DNA of 52,736 nucleotides from Trichoplax adhaerens (taxonomy: Eukaryota; Placozoa; Uniplacotomia; Trichoplacea; Trichoplacidae), in the NCBI RefSeq assembly GCF_000150275.1, contig NW_002060945.1, positions 3,959,042 to 4,011,777 of the forward strand, written 5' to 3'. Shown piece by piece: positions 11,009 through 21,832 of this stretch. Numbering within the stretch: position 1 is the stretch's first letter; every line of letters begins with the position of its first letter. The position numbers and the translations under genes are program-made. The notes beneath the pieces are model-generated. The model did not search any database, was not told the DNA's origin, and saw nothing but the letters and a program-made list of their open reading frames with translations.

Positions 11009-13859
11009 ACAACTACATGTATAGCTACCATCGTTGTTTGTACATAGTAGATTAGATGGACTAGGATTGGAGTTACACTCGTCGATATCTTCACTCTCAG
11101 TCTGGCTTCCATATGTTAGCGCTTAACCTTTCATACATGAACATATTTCAGATCCGTTTATATAGGTGCAAATTTGTGAACAATTATGTCCAATGCCACA
11201 AGATTCACTGACATTACATGTTAGTTTGCTATTATTTAGTTCAAAACCTTGTTCACATTCACATGTAAACGATCCTTCTGTATTAATACAAACTTGGTAA
11301 CATGGTCTAAATCGTTGGCATTCATTTATATCCACGCAAGTAAGTTTATCACTACTTAACTCGTAACCTTGAATATATGAACATGTATAACTTCCGACGG
11401 TGTTATTACAAATCTGGCTACAATTATTAGACATATTTTGACACTCATCTACGTCATAACAGTTTATGCTATCGCCTACATAGCCCGAATTACAAGCGCA
11501 GCTATAAGAACCAATTTGATTAGTACATGTAGCGACATTACTGCAGTTATTTGATCCAGTAATACACTCATTAACATCAGTACATCCTCTATTATCACTA
11601 TTCAGAGTATAGCCAGGTAAAGACTGACAACTGTAGCTCCCCTCTTCGTTAATACAAGTTTGACTGTATGCATGTGTGCCATTTAAACATTCGTCATAAT
11701 CAGAACATTTCAAGCCATCACCGACATAACCTATTGGGCAATTACTACATGTATAGCCAGACATCGGAGCGATATTGTCCGTACAAGTAGCATTACTGAA
11801 GCATGGTTGATCTGCACATGCATAAAATCTTGTGCACAATGACTACCAGTCCAAGCAGGATTGCATCTACATTTAACTTGATCAACATTATCAACAGTAA
11901 CCATTTCGGCTGCGTAGTCGCATAGGTAGATATATTCCATGTAAATGTGTAAGTTTGTCTATCGAAACGAGAATTTATTGGAGGATTAATGATCTCGACT
12001 GTAACAATGTCGCCATTATTAAGATCTGTTATGTTCAATGTTGTAGTAAACATATTTCCATAAGTGACATTATATGTCGTCAATCCAGAAATTTGAGGGG
12101 GGAAATTTTCTAATTGATTACTTGTATCTTGATATGTCTGAGATGTATCTTTACTAACGACAGCAGCATCAAGATTTAATGTTAATGCAGCATCAAATAA
12201 ACATTCACTATTATTACCGCATTGTGCTACGGCTTGGTTATAGAGTTCCGTATTATTAGCAAATAATGCTTGAATATTTTGACCAAAGATTGGCGTAAAG
12301 TTTAAATCTGAATAATTACTAGCCGATAGACCATTAGAATAGGTAAAAAGTGAATCACTAGCATTAATCATCCATAATTGGCCAAAAATTGTAAAATATT
12401 TGGGATTCTGTTGAATTAATATTCAAGTATGATCCATGTGGTCGTTTGAAATCATGATTGATATTATCATTCCAAGTACCTAAAAGACCAGATGTTATAC
12501 CTTTAATTTCATCAGGTGCATTGAAAGCAATAGGTAGCATTTTAAATGATATTGTTCTATTGACTAAGATATCGATACCATTAAAAGTCGAATTAAGTGT
12601 AAATTGAACAATATCTGCACCAATTTCCATAGTAGCGAATTCAGAGAATACGGTAGCAGCCGCAGATAGTGAGCTATTTCGAATAGCTTTCATTGTACAT
12701 CCTTGTAACTGAAAATTTTTATTTATAGTTTGCAATAGAACATATTCACCCAGTCCATTGAAGGTGTATAGTTTTCCATCAAATGTCCTTACATGGGGAT
12801 CACCCCAGAACCAAGCCCTTTTTGGGGGACTGTATCTATTACATTTATTTTTTGATAGGTCTTTTTCTTGTATAAGAAAGACACAACCCAGATCTTACAC
12901 AGCAATCTGTTAGTGCCTGTCTACTTGTGGATTGCAAGGTAGTATTTTTTAAGATGAACGAACTTCCGAGGGGATATCTAGTAATTAATGAACCGAAAGA
13001 TTTTCCTGCTGAAAAGTAGCAGCATCGTTGATATACACACACGCCATTGGAATTCCTAGCAGAAAATCTCGATCTCGCACAAAACGTAGTAGTACTGAAT
13101 CTAAATCGTCTATCACGAATAGCTTGATAAACAGAATAAGGACAAGGTCTTCGAGATAGTAAACTCAAATACATACTTGGTGATGGTTCATTGGCGATCC
13201 AAATTTGGCAACGTTAAACGTAATTAATGCGTGGAATTGAGGGATCGTCAACTCTGTATGCCCATCGTCCTTTTCTACCATAATTTCCGGTTATGCTATC
13301 GATGCGTAGTATCTTAATAGTATTCGAACTAGGCAGCTCATAAGTGTAGCTAGGTACTTTATAACTATAACCAACTCGAGGCCGAACGAACCTATCCTTT
13401 TCCACCAATTCATACCTTTGTCGGCATATATGAATGATGATATAAGTTGTCACCATTAGATGACAAGATCAACTGAAAAGTATTAGTAACGCCATATTTT
13501 GCTGTGACAGAGGATGGATATGGTACTAGTTTATGCCAGGTTATTATTGTTACTAACTTCGTATCAAATTTAGTAACAGTTTCATTAAACAAGCCGTAGC
13601 TAGTATCACTTGGATTTCTAGATAGATACTTTTGGTACCGAGCAACATCCATACTAGCATTCGCTAAAATTTCTCTTGTTAAGCTAGTAGGATTTAATGA
13701 AGTGTACTGGTTGATGTAAACCTGAGAATTTGGAAAAAATGGACCGTCTGCATCAGCGAAGAATGGAGCAATAAAAGGGGCATTTCGTGATCTGTATAAT
13801 GATCGATTTGGCGACCCGTAATAGGGATTACTAAATGATACAAATCCATTAATTGAAAT
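8963..13859 (-). pseudogene. Decayed terminal exon: NIDO-AMOP-VWD-EGF array-SEA-TM paralogue
   Basis: This is colinear with the intact exon at 28968-34412 and has the same acceptor position (CACAG, phase 0). It carries many lesions: close frameshifts near 13400-13445 in NIDO, an in-frame TAA at 13214-13216 before AMOP, a frameshift near 12845, loss of about 45 codons of VWD near 12540, a frameshift near 12370, a deletion of about 100 bp near 11930, a frameshift near 11825, and an in-frame TAA at 11123-11125. Recognisable pieces include [15 protein letters not shown] (VWD) and VYQRCCY (AMOP). The last 2 kb, 8963-11122, is one open frame with EGF domains, a SEA-like segment, a hydrophobic helix near residues 510-535 and a tail of about 140 residues. 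That part might still be translated from a shorter transcript, but the full-length protein cannot be made. Confidence 0.85.
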
Positions 13860-14021
13860 CTGTGATATGATGTTGTGGAGTAATAATACAAAAATTACCG
13901 TAAGAAAATAAATTTGAAAAGAAAAGTAAACCGAAAATTGCCACCTTGTAATATGTTATGCTGTAAATTTTCTGGTAAATAATTAATAAACTAATACCAG
14001 CGCTACGTAAAATTCACTTAC

Positions 14022-14149
14022 ATATAGTTTACGCTGAAATTTATTCATGAAAAATATTGGTGTTCTCGGGTAGATTACGAAAGGTCTGCCATCTACTCTA
14101 CCGAATGATTGATCGTTTTGTGATGGTCCGTATGGGTAAAGTCTTAACT
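14022..14149 (-). CDS. NIDO domain, first exon (middle copy)
   Basis: The minus strand reads LRLYPYGPSQNDQSFGRVDG then FVIYPRTPIFFMNKFQRKLY. It matches the exon at 34584-34711 codon for codon in layout and exits in phase 0 at donor GTAAGT. LYP.G...D is the typical opening of an extracellular NIDO domain as in nidogen and MUC4-like proteins. The exon is intact even though the exon that follows it is broken. Confidence 0.75.
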
Positions 14150-14355
14150 CTAAGATGGGATTAATGCCGCTATTAATCTGATATCAATTTGCATTTCAAA
14201 GCTTAAAAAAATCTTATAGGGTTTGAGGTGATAATATACAAAATATTTCAAAATAATTCAAATCTTAAATTTTTTTATCGTAAATAGAAATTGCAATCGT
14301 TATGGCATAGACACGCGTCAAAATCAGAATGTACTGAGATAATGGTGTACTATAC

Positions 14356-14478
14356 CTTTGCAAGTTAATCCGTCTCCTATATACCCAGGATTGCAGTAAC
14401 AGCTATAAGAACCTATGGAATTATGACACATAGCATTCTGATCGCAGCTGTGCATGGCCAGATCACATTCATTTTGAT
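14356..14478 (-). CDS. EGF-Ca domain exon (middle copy)
   Basis: DQNECDLAMHSCDQNAMCHN then SYSCYCNPGYIGDGLTCKG, a complete EGF domain. Both boundaries are phase 1, with acceptor ATCAAG and donor GTATAG. It corresponds to the exon at 34794-34916 of the intact gene, and sits directly before the NIDO exon. Confidence 0.8.
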
Positions 14479-14649
14479 CTTGATGTTTTACAGAATAATA
14501 TTATGATTAATACGGTGCCGTTATTGATTATGCAATTAGTGATCTATCCATTCACTAATTACTGGTCGTGCACAGAAATTTTTAGTAAAAGCCTGACTAT
14601 TACATCACGTATTGTACGAAGTATTAATTATTTATATACGTGTTTCGTC

Positions 14650-14764
14650 TTAAAAGAGTGGCATTTGAACCCTGGTTTGCATTGACAGATAAACGAAACA
14701 TTCCTATTATGGCAAACTGCATTTTCATGACATGTGTGATTTCCAGCCACGCACTCATTGACAT
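14650..14764 (-). pseudogene. Degenerate EGF-Ca exon
   Basis: It starts well (acceptor TGAAG, DVNECVAGNHTCHENAVC), but the loop before the sixth cysteine is shortened: PGFKCHS in place of PGF-x-GDG-x-C. No consensus donor follows at the expected place. It corresponds in position to 35283-35405. It is probably damaged, though a weak donor further on cannot be excluded. Confidence 0.5.
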
Positions 14765-14908
14765 CTTCAATAAAATGCATGAAAAATTACTAATATTCTG
14801 TGGAGTATAGGCTTGAGTTGTAGCATAGAATATCTAATTTTGGCTAAAGACTTATATTCAACCCCTTCGATTTCAAATGCTATGAGAATTTTTTATTTTT
14901 CGTCGTAC

Positions 14909-15031
14909 CTTGGCATGTAAATCCATCCCCAATATATCCTTTTCTACATCGGCAAATATACGAACTGCTTGTATCAATGCATACAGCGTTCTCATCGCAA
15001 CCATGAATTTCAGCTTTACACTCATCAACAG
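14909..15031 (-). CDS. EGF-Ca domain exon (middle copy)
   Basis: AVDECKAEIHGCDENAVCID then YICRCRKGYIGDGFTCQG, a complete six-cysteine domain with acceptor TTTCAG and donor GTACGA, both phase 1. It corresponds to 35483-35605 of the intact gene. Confidence 0.8.
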
Positions 15032-15825
15032 CTGAAATAAGATAAATAAGTTATACCTGTCATCAATTTAAATGTCACTACGTCGGATTACTATCTACAC
15101 AGATCCTAAGCATTGATATGCCATTTTCCTGAATGTAGAATTAAACTACGTGGCACTGTATTTGCTTTGAAAAGGCTACAGATGTCAGAACTGGCATGAT
15201 AAGAAGTTCATACAGTTTCCATAACTATGGTACGAGAGATACAAGGTAATCTCCTTATCAGGTGGATTACGTAATATCAAAATACTTTAAATCTGATCTA
15301 CATCTATAACTCACGCTTAATCATATTATGTTAGTACTACCAGTAAAGTTCCTGTTCAAATGAACGGGTATATGCTATATTCTACGCAAAGAAAGATATT
15401 GAAAGGAAATTTACAGCCAGATTATTTCTTACTACTGTGTATATGCTTTCTCTAGTTTATGACGTGCTTTTTTGGTATTTTGCTATAATACCAAGATATT
15501 GCCTACTGTAACTATGGTATACTGTAGAGTTAGTATTGCTTATCCTTGTTGCTTCATTCCTCTGAATACATAAAAATTGTAACTTACTAGTTTTTCCCTA
15601 TAATAAAATCAAGATACGGCGAAATTGGGGCAAGCATTAGTGCTATTGATAACATGCTAGGTGGAATAAAAACGGACTCTAAATTAGCGCTCGATAACAA
15701 TTAGCAATAACAGAATTTCTTCATAAATGAAATCTGCATATATTTACTGGGCTTGTTAGCGGAATACCACTGTAACTTTAGTACTTGTATGATATCGATA
15801 ATAGTAAGAAATTTTACTAGCATAC
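15032..15825. other. Intron-like stretch
   Basis: About 0.8 kb without a domain-bearing frame. In the intact paralogue the mucin-like Ser/Thr exon lies at this position; no Ser/Thr-rich frame was found here, so that module appears to be absent from the middle copy. Confidence 0.45.
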
Positions 15826-16146
15826 CTGTATTACAGCCAATACTAACATCTTCATTGTGGATACAGTAAGTTTGTCTCAAATAGGAATGAGGACATTGTG
15901 CTATATCTTGTTCATAGCCAACACATTTGATATCAGCTAACCAATCATGCCATTTCCGGAGCCATAAAATGCGTTCTTTCTAATAAAGATTGCTCCACTT
16001 GGAAAACCTAATTGTTTACATATCACATCAGCAGAAGTAATGGTAAATCCTCGTTGGCAAACAGTTCCCCAGATGCTATCATATTTGATTTTTAAGACGT
16101 CCTATGGAAAGATCACCACCAACTAGTCTGGCTTCCACATTACGGG
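15826..16146 (-). pseudogene. Frameshifted SRCR exon (middle copy)
   Basis: SRCR pieces in the right order: EARLVGGDLSIGRL, WGTVCQRGFTITSADVICKQ, LGFPSGA, then CVGYEQDIAQCPHSYLRQ and NEDVSIGC. Two breaks disturb the frame, an extra base before the WGT motif and a lost base at the IWLAD motif. The splice sites look usable (acceptor AAAG, donor GTATGC). The exon as it stands cannot encode a full domain. Confidence 0.75.
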
Positions 16147-16219
16147 CTTTATTGAGAAAATCGTGGTAGATTAGTTAGCTATTAGGGCGCAAAGGTCTGA
16201 ATATGTATATGTGATTTAC

Positions 16220-16563
16220 GATTATAGCAAGATACGCCAACGTCTTCCAAATGTGAACAATCATGGAAACTCCACCTATTATGATCACAGTTTGCCAAAG
16301 CTGATTCATTTCCACTACATGCGACGTTATCAAGCCAGATTGGTCCAGTTCCTTTTCCATAAGAGTGCATATAATAATTCGCACGTACGAATCCAATTGT
16401 TGACAAACTACTTTGGCATCGGCATTTTGAAATTGGTCATCACAGACAGTACCCCAAACATTGTTATGATAAATTTCGACGCATCCTGTTGAGAAAGTGA
16501 AAGTATTGCCGGTGGCAGGTGTACCAGCAAGACGAATGTCGCCCTCCTTCGGTACGATATTTG
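16220..16563 (-). pseudogene. Frameshifted SRCR exon (middle copy)
   Basis: The first half reads IVPKEGDIRLAGTPATGN, then VEIYHNNVWGTVCDDQFQNA and AKVVCQQL. The second half continues in another frame with GFVRANYYMHSYGKGTGPIW, LDNVACSGNESALANC and DCSHLEDVGVSC. A single missing G at the QQL-GF junction explains the shift. Splice sites are intact and phase 1 (acceptor TTTACAG, donor GTAAAT). A base-calling error would give the same picture, but the neighbouring exons are also damaged. Confidence 0.8.
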
Positions 16564-17435
16564 CTGTAAAGACCAATTAAAAGCAAAATTAGATATCTTG
16601 CCGTGAAATATAATAATACTACCGACAATACTTAATAATTATATTCCGAGGTAGTTTGATATTGAAGCGGTAAATTAAAAAAATTCAGATTATTATTATC
16701 GTAGTATTATGGTTTACTTCAAAGCTAATTTACATTTAAAATGGTTATCGATTGGTTCGTAATGCCTATAACAAGATCATCTGCTTTAGACTTTGTTTCA
16801 ACGTCCTTAGCTGGTTATCAGATTATAGAGATACATGGATGAGCAAATCTACTTCATAATTTTAAAGCGATGTAACTGTAAAACTGATTATTTATTAGCT
16901 AGTAGATTTTAGATTGGAGCACTTATAATATCGTCAGCTGAAACTATTACAAACCGGTAGTCTTCGTAACTATACTTTATTGTAAAACAATACAGTATCT
17001 TTTTATCTTATCGATGCACTGTATCGATAGCTAATTGACCCGGTTATAAGCAACAGTACTAATCTAATATTAATCAGCATCGTTAATGGATTTTAGGGTT
17101 ACTGAAATATGCGATAATTCATAAAGCTCAACAAAATTTTGTATGCTTGGTTATTGTGTTAGATATAAGTAATGCGGCAAAATATTACACTTACCGCATC
17201 GATCAAATTTTACCGAAATATCGTATATCGCTTGTAGATTGAAAGAGACGAGTTCCGATAAAAAGAAGCTAGAAATTATGTGAAATATGTAATGTAGCTC
17301 AAATATTAAATATTCGAATCGTAAATGTTTACATTCTCTAAGATTTATTAGTCTTTGAAAAATGTAACAGTTCTAGTTAATACTCTCAAAAGGTTACCAA
17401 GGAGTGCAGAAAATCGGGGAATTGTGATACTATAC
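16564..17435. other. Intron-like stretch with a possible MAM 3' exon scar
   Basis: No intact exon. On the minus strand near 16921-16965 a short reading RFVIVSADDII resembles the FVGV...AIDDI end of a MAM domain with its middle missing. It is too short to call a feature. Confidence 0.35.
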
Positions 17436-17633
17436 CCTGTGAAGCCCAGGCGAGAAGTTAATGTTAACATGGTACCATCGCTGCCCGCTGTTGCCAGAAA
17501 GTGTATAAACTCTATTTGAATAGCCAAATAGGGATAGATCGCCAATTCCCTCCCCATATCTGTTGTAACAAAATGTAAGGCAGAATATGTTAAATGCATA
17601 GATAGATGGCATCGTCAATTTTATTTGTAGCAT
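17436..17633 (-). pseudogene. MAM domain, second exon, 5' part lost
   Basis: LTMPSIYAFNIFCLTFCYNR, then GDLSLFGYSNRVYTLSGNSG and RWYHVNINFSPGLHR match the MAM exon at 2095-2330 and end at the same phase 0 point. The first part (the GYYI..EAS strand) is missing, a stop precedes the frame, and no acceptor is apparent. The domain was probably disabled here. Confidence 0.6.
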
Positions 17634-17818
17634 TTATGTAATTTTGTCAGCAAGCTCACAAATTTACTGTGTGGTATAGTAATAGTTACGCTATAGATAT
17701 TTCAGTCACGGTGACGTTTAATCATATATACTGCAGTAAAGCATTCGACGAAATTTTCAAAACAATTATATACGTTTTACTTTATGCTGTTTAGATTTGA
17801 TGATAAAGTAGTACAAAC

Positions 17819-17980
17819 CTGCTGGAGTGCCTAAAGTATGATCATTATTTGGACCAGTATTGGAAGTTGGTGTTTTTCCTTTATTTCTAGTCCAACGGAC
17901 CGTGTTGCTAGTGCCATTTGCTGGATTTTGCCACTTGCAATTGCTCATTTCGAAATTACAACTTAAAGCAGTTGTATTCA
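17819..17980 (-). CDS. MAM domain, first exon (middle copy)
   Basis: NTTALSCNFEMSNCKWQNPA, then TVRWTRNKGKTPTSNTGPNN and DHTLGTPAG show the two cysteines, the W.R.G and the TGP..DHT landmarks. Phase 1 acceptor (CGTAG) and donor (GTTTGT) match the exon at 2628-2780. The exon is open, but the next MAM exon is damaged. Confidence 0.65.
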
Positions 17981-18363
17981 CTACGGTACAAAAGGTGTAA
18001 TTAGCGTAAAGTATTCTTCACATTGATTATGAGCAATAACTCTAAAAACATTTGTCGTATTCTGACATGTGTTACTTAGTGTATAAGATATTCTAAGTGT
18101 ATCACATCAGCTAAGCTGGTAAATTTAAATAAAAATGAAAAGATGAAAATGCTTTTGTTATGCTAATTTTCTCTACCTGAGTTTGCAACAGCTTCGTTAT
18201 GTCGTCGTTTGCATCATAAATATTAAACCTTTATGAAAATGAAATTATTTATTTTGCAAAGAAGGATATATGGCTTCTAAATTGTTGCCAAATACTGCTG
18301 AATCAAATATTTAACATTTTTCACAATAATTATCAATTAGAGTAAGAGATATTAACAGCTTAC

Positions 18364-18480
18364 AGTCTTGGCAGTATCTGCCGGCAATAATTGGAGGGCA
18401 GCTACATTGAATTGCATTGGTTGCCTGGTTAGCTGTGCAGACGCCATTAGTAAGACAGGTAGTAGATGTGCAGTATTCTC
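18364..18480 (-). CDS. EGF-like domain exon (middle copy)
   Basis: GEYCTSTTCLTNGVCTANQA, then IQCSCPPIIAGRYCQD. Six cysteines in EGF spacing, with acceptor CATAG and donor GTAAGC in phase 1. It lacks the usual aromatic-glycine turn before the sixth cysteine (PPIIAGRYC), so the fold is a variant. Confidence 0.7.
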
Positions 18481-18881
18481 CTATGGCAATAAAGACAGGA
18501 TAAAATGTGAAGCGATTGATGTAATTATTTATTTATGATTGATTAATATTCTACAATCTCTAGCTAAAGCGTTAAATTTGTAGTGATAACAAATTTAGTA
18601 CGGTAATAGACATCGATTTTTGAAGTATTAGATATGACATCTTAGTATACACTGTATAGTTACCATACATTTACTTCAGGGATTACTTTTATTTACTGAT
18701 ACTTTATGCTGTCATTTTAATTGTAGCATAACAACTTTTAATTGCATCTTAATTAATGCATTGGACTTTCAAAGTCTACCTTCTGCTTGAGTAACTATTG
18801 ATCTAGTATAATCACTACGAGTATTTACGAGTCAATAGTAATCGCATGTACTCGTAATCGAGTATTTAAATTCATAAGTAC

Positions 18882-18992
18882 GTATATTACAGCGTTTTCC
18901 AGTATATGTTGGAGCGCAATCATATTTGTAAGTGCTATTTTGAATGGTACAGTTGCTACCGAAGCAAGGATTTTTATAGCAAGGATCACCCT
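18882..18992 (-). CDS. Atypical EGF-like exon with a missing cysteine
   Basis: EGDPCYKNPCFGSNCTIQNS, then TYKYDCAPTYTGKRCNI. The layout is that of an EGF domain with good splice sites (acceptor TTTTTAG, donor GTACGT, phase 1). Only five cysteines are present: the expected C-x-C pair has become YDCAP. It is either a diverged or an early-decay module. Confidence 0.6.
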
Positions 18993-19440
18993 CTAAAAAT
19001 AAATAGATGATCAAGAGGGATAAATTAAAGCTGCAAGATTAATATAGTTTTAATGATCCACCTTAAAGAGATTTATTAGCATTTTACTCTGTAAAATATT
19101 AGGTTGTATTGTAAAAGCATGTTTCTTTCATAAACTACCGTATTACTTAAATTCGTTACTTATTGTAGTATTTCCAGCTGATTTAGGTACGGCATCATTA
19201 AGAAGTAATCTTGTGTCACGTTAGAGATTCGCTCAATTTTAATAACTCAGACTTTGAGTTAGACGTTTGCGAGCCTAAGGGGTTATAAAACCTAAACACT
19301 ACACTTATATAGGTATAGTAAAGCCCATAATTACGGTTGCTTAACATAAAAATGAGAATTTGATATTTGTATGGCCGAAAAGCATTCTATATTACTTGAT
19401 AAATATCGTAAAACAATAGTATTTTATCATTTCAAAATAC

Positions 19441-19764
19441 TGTTATCACAGATTATGGAAATATCTTCGTCATGATTGCAGCTAGTTTTTCCCGAATAGG
19501 AATGAGGACATGTAGCAACATTACTTTCATCGCCTCTGCAGGAAACATGAGAGAGCCAGACTTTACCTCTCTCCAGGCCATAGTAATTTCCATTAAGAAA
19601 GTTTACTGCGGCGTTCATAAATCCTAACTGTTTACAGATAACATCGGCGGATTCTATGGTAAAGCCTTTTTGGCAGATTGTACCCCAAGTGTTATTATAA
19701 TGAACTTCAATACGCCCAAACGAATACTCATCCCCGTCAGCTATTCGAACCGAAACGCTGGTTG
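19441..19764 (-). CDS. SRCR domain exon (middle copy, intact)
   Basis: SVRIADGDEYSFGRIEVHYN, NTWGTICQKGFTIESADVIC, KQLGFMNAAVNFLNGNYYG, KVWLSHVSCRGDESNVATC, then SCNHDEDISIIC. A complete SRCR domain with no break, acceptor GTCTAG and donor GTATTT in phase 1. It is the nearest exon downstream of the retrotransposon-interrupted SRCR exon. Confidence 0.85.
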
Positions 19765-19898
19765 CTAGACGTGGTCAGAGAATTGCAAAATCAGTAAACT
19801 TAGCAATAGGGACTTGTTTCATTGTACCATCTAAAATAAATATAGCAGAATTGGAAGATTTTATCATTTAATCACACACCATCATGGCATGTTACACT

Positions 19899-19957
19899 CA
19901 TTATGTTCTCTATCGCGACCCTAATTCCTAAACATTACCAGTCTATCATACATAACA
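19899..19957 (-). repeat. 3' LTR with internal deletion
   Basis: Only 59 bp remain. It matches the first 24 and the last 35 or so bases of the 269-bp LTR at 21271-21539. About 210 bp between two CCCT motifs are missing, which points to deletion at short homology. Confidence 0.8.
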
Positions 19958-19969
19958 TCCTCCTTCCTC
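19958..19969 (-). other. Polypurine tract of the retrotransposon
   Basis: On the element strand GAGGAAGGAGGA lies immediately before the 3' LTR, the place and composition expected for the plus-strand primer. Confidence 0.7.
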
Positions 19970-20094
19970 AGAAACAAAACATATTTATTTTTTATATCAA
20001 TAAATTGTATTCACTGCACCTAAGCTTAACATTCAAAGGTCTTGTCTGACTGAATACATTCCGTGCCAGCCTATTAATTAATTATTAAATTACT

Positions 20095-21249
20095 CTAATA
20101 CATAGTCCTCGAGTTCCTTGGTAACTTTATATTACGACCCGATCTCGTGCTCGGTCTTCTGGTTACTGATGCTGACGTTTCTTGTCCTTTGTTGTCAGTT
20201 ATATTCTGACTTTGCTCCGTTTCCCTTTCCGAAAAACTATCTATTAGTTCCTCTGTGACCGCGTAGTCATGATTTGGTACTTTCCTAATATGCTTTCGGT
20301 TACGTCTATAAATAACACCATCTAGCGATTGCAGTATATACGATCGAGGTGAATTATGTAACTTTAGTATCCTAGCACGTATCCATGCGCCTTTAAGCCG
20401 CATGACTACTTAGTCTCCTTCTTTCAGAAGCGACAAATCTCTGCCACTGCGACGATCGTAGTATCTTTTAGATAGCTCCTGTCTTTTCTTAAGCATCAAT
20501 GGGATGTTTAAATTATGTGCTATAGGAAGTAATACTTTTGCAGTAGCCGGTAGGAAAGCTTTTAATCTTCTTCCCAGAAACATTTGAGCTGGAGATCGTC
20601 CTATATCTAGAGGAGTATTTCTATAGTCTAGTATTGCTCGATGTGGATCTTTGTTTTTTCGTAGGATGTTCTTTACAGTCTGCACTGTTCTTTCCGCTTG
20701 TCCGTTACCTTGCGGGTAAATTGGGGCTACTTGAAGTATGTTTGAATCCATACTGTTCCATAAAGCGTCTAAAGTTCTCTGAATTAAATTGCGGCTCATT
20801 ATCACTGACGATCTCGTCCGGTATTCCATATCTAGAAAACAAACCCTTCAAGCATGTTATCGTCGCTTCGCTATTTAGGCTTTCGAGTCGTAGGAATTCC
20901 GGCCATTTAGAATAATAGTCGATGACTAATAAAAATGTCTTCCTTGAAACTCAAATAAATCTACTCCTAATTTAGACCATGGTCTCTCGGGCATTTGAGG
21001 CATTATCATTGGCTCTCTGGCCGGCATCTTTTGATATTGAGCACATATATGACACGACTTCACCAAGTTTTCCATGTCTAGTGACATCCCTCTCCAAAAC
21101 AGTATATCTCTTGACATACTTTTGCACTTAACTATACCCTGATGTGAATGATGAATAATTTCCAACATGCGCTTTTGTAACGCTCTTACTGTTTGTAAAT
21201 CATTTGCATCCCAATTCATTCTCGGGCAATTTCCCATAACCCCTTCCAT
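20095..21249 (-). pseudogene. Retrotransposon integrase, frameshifted
   Basis: The N-terminal piece (20926-21249) has the H-H-C-C zinc-binding arrangement, ending in SCHICAQYQK, and the first catalytic Asp in LGVDLFEF. The middle piece lies in another frame at about 20770-20925 and holds the second Asp in the SDNEPQFN motif. The third piece (20410-20829) carries the catalytic Glu in YPQGNGQAERTV. After an in-frame TAA at 20410 a C-terminal, basic chromo-like region follows to 20095. At least two frameshifts and one stop mean no functional integrase is made. Confidence 0.85.
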
Positions 21250-21253
21250 ATTC

Positions 21254-21270
21254 TTTTACTTCTGACACCA
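21254..21270 (-). other. Primer-binding site of the retrotransposon
   Basis: On the element strand TGGTGTCAGAAGTAAA follows the 5' LTR with no gap. The leading TGG fits pairing with the CCA end of a tRNA. Which tRNA I cannot say. Confidence 0.65.
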
Positions 21271-21539
21271 CGTTATGTTCTCTATCGCGACCCTAGGTCA
21301 ATCATGCGATACTCGGTTAGACACAGCAAAGTAGCCTGATGCGTGGAGTCCACTTCTTTATTCTGGTTTGCGTTTCCCACAAGTGATATATATATATATT
21401 ACATACGTAATTAGTAAATTACTAGTGAACGTATTGATACAGTTACGATATTAGTATCATACGGTTATCTTATCAGCTAGGCAGCTATGCAATTTATCAG
21501 CCCTAATTCCTAGACATTACCAATCTATCATACATAACA
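21271..21539 (-). repeat. 5' LTR, full length
   Basis: 269 bp with inverted ends (TGTTATG at one end, CATAACG at the other on the element strand). It is bounded by the target-site duplication on one side and the primer-binding site on the other. It contains a short (AT)n run near 21388. Confidence 0.8.
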
Positions 21540-21832
21540 ACACTAATATCCTCGGAATGAGCGCAGTTATGATTCCCCCAGCCATTATTGGTACAATTCA
21601 TTAGGGAAGGCTCAGTGCCGAGGCAACTAATATCACCTAACCAAATTTGTCCGGTTCCTGCTCCGTAGATATTACCAAAAGTAATTACTCCTAGGAAACC
21701 TAATTGTTTGCAGACGACTTCTGCATTGGTATAAGTAGATCCATCATCGCATACAGTTCCAAACATCGCTGTGGTAGATTTCAACTCTTCCTGAAAAGTA
21801 ATTCGAACCACCAACTAAGCGAATTGTACCTT

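Larger units (their letters stand above)
19899..21539 (-). mobile_element. Truncated Ty3/gypsy-type LTR retrotransposon
   Basis: A 1.64-kb element in the same orientation as the host exon. Evidence: ACACT direct repeats at 19894-19898 and 21540-21544; related terminal repeats at 19899-19957 and 21271-21539; a purine tract directly before the 3' LTR; a TGG-starting primer-binding site directly after the 5' LTR; and integrase sequence between them. Gag, protease, reverse transcriptase and RNase H are absent, as the integrase part begins almost at the primer-binding site. The gypsy assignment rests on the integrase alone. The element cannot move by itself. Confidence 0.85.
19880..21832 (-). pseudogene. 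SRCR exon split by an LTR retrotransposon
   Basis: The exon lies in two pieces. At 21540-21832 it reads EGTIRLVGGSNYFSGRVEIY, then GTVCDDGSTYTNAEVVCKQL, GQIWLGDISCLGTEPSLMNC and NCAHSEDISV. At 19880-19898 the minus strand resumes with the final V-T-C and a donor GTGTGT. The split falls within the codons for SV, flanked on both sides by the five bases ACACT (plus strand), the target-site duplication. The exon also has a two-base loss at the WGT motif, so it was damaged independently of the insertion. Confidence 0.85.

Noticed and set aside
14503-14685. 60-codon plus-strand frame
   Set aside because: Overlaps the degenerate EGF exon and intron on the other strand and shows no features of its own.
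16921-16965. Possible MAM 3' exon scar (RFV...ADDI)
   Set aside because: Too short, and missing the central part of the motif. Chance similarity cannot be excluded.
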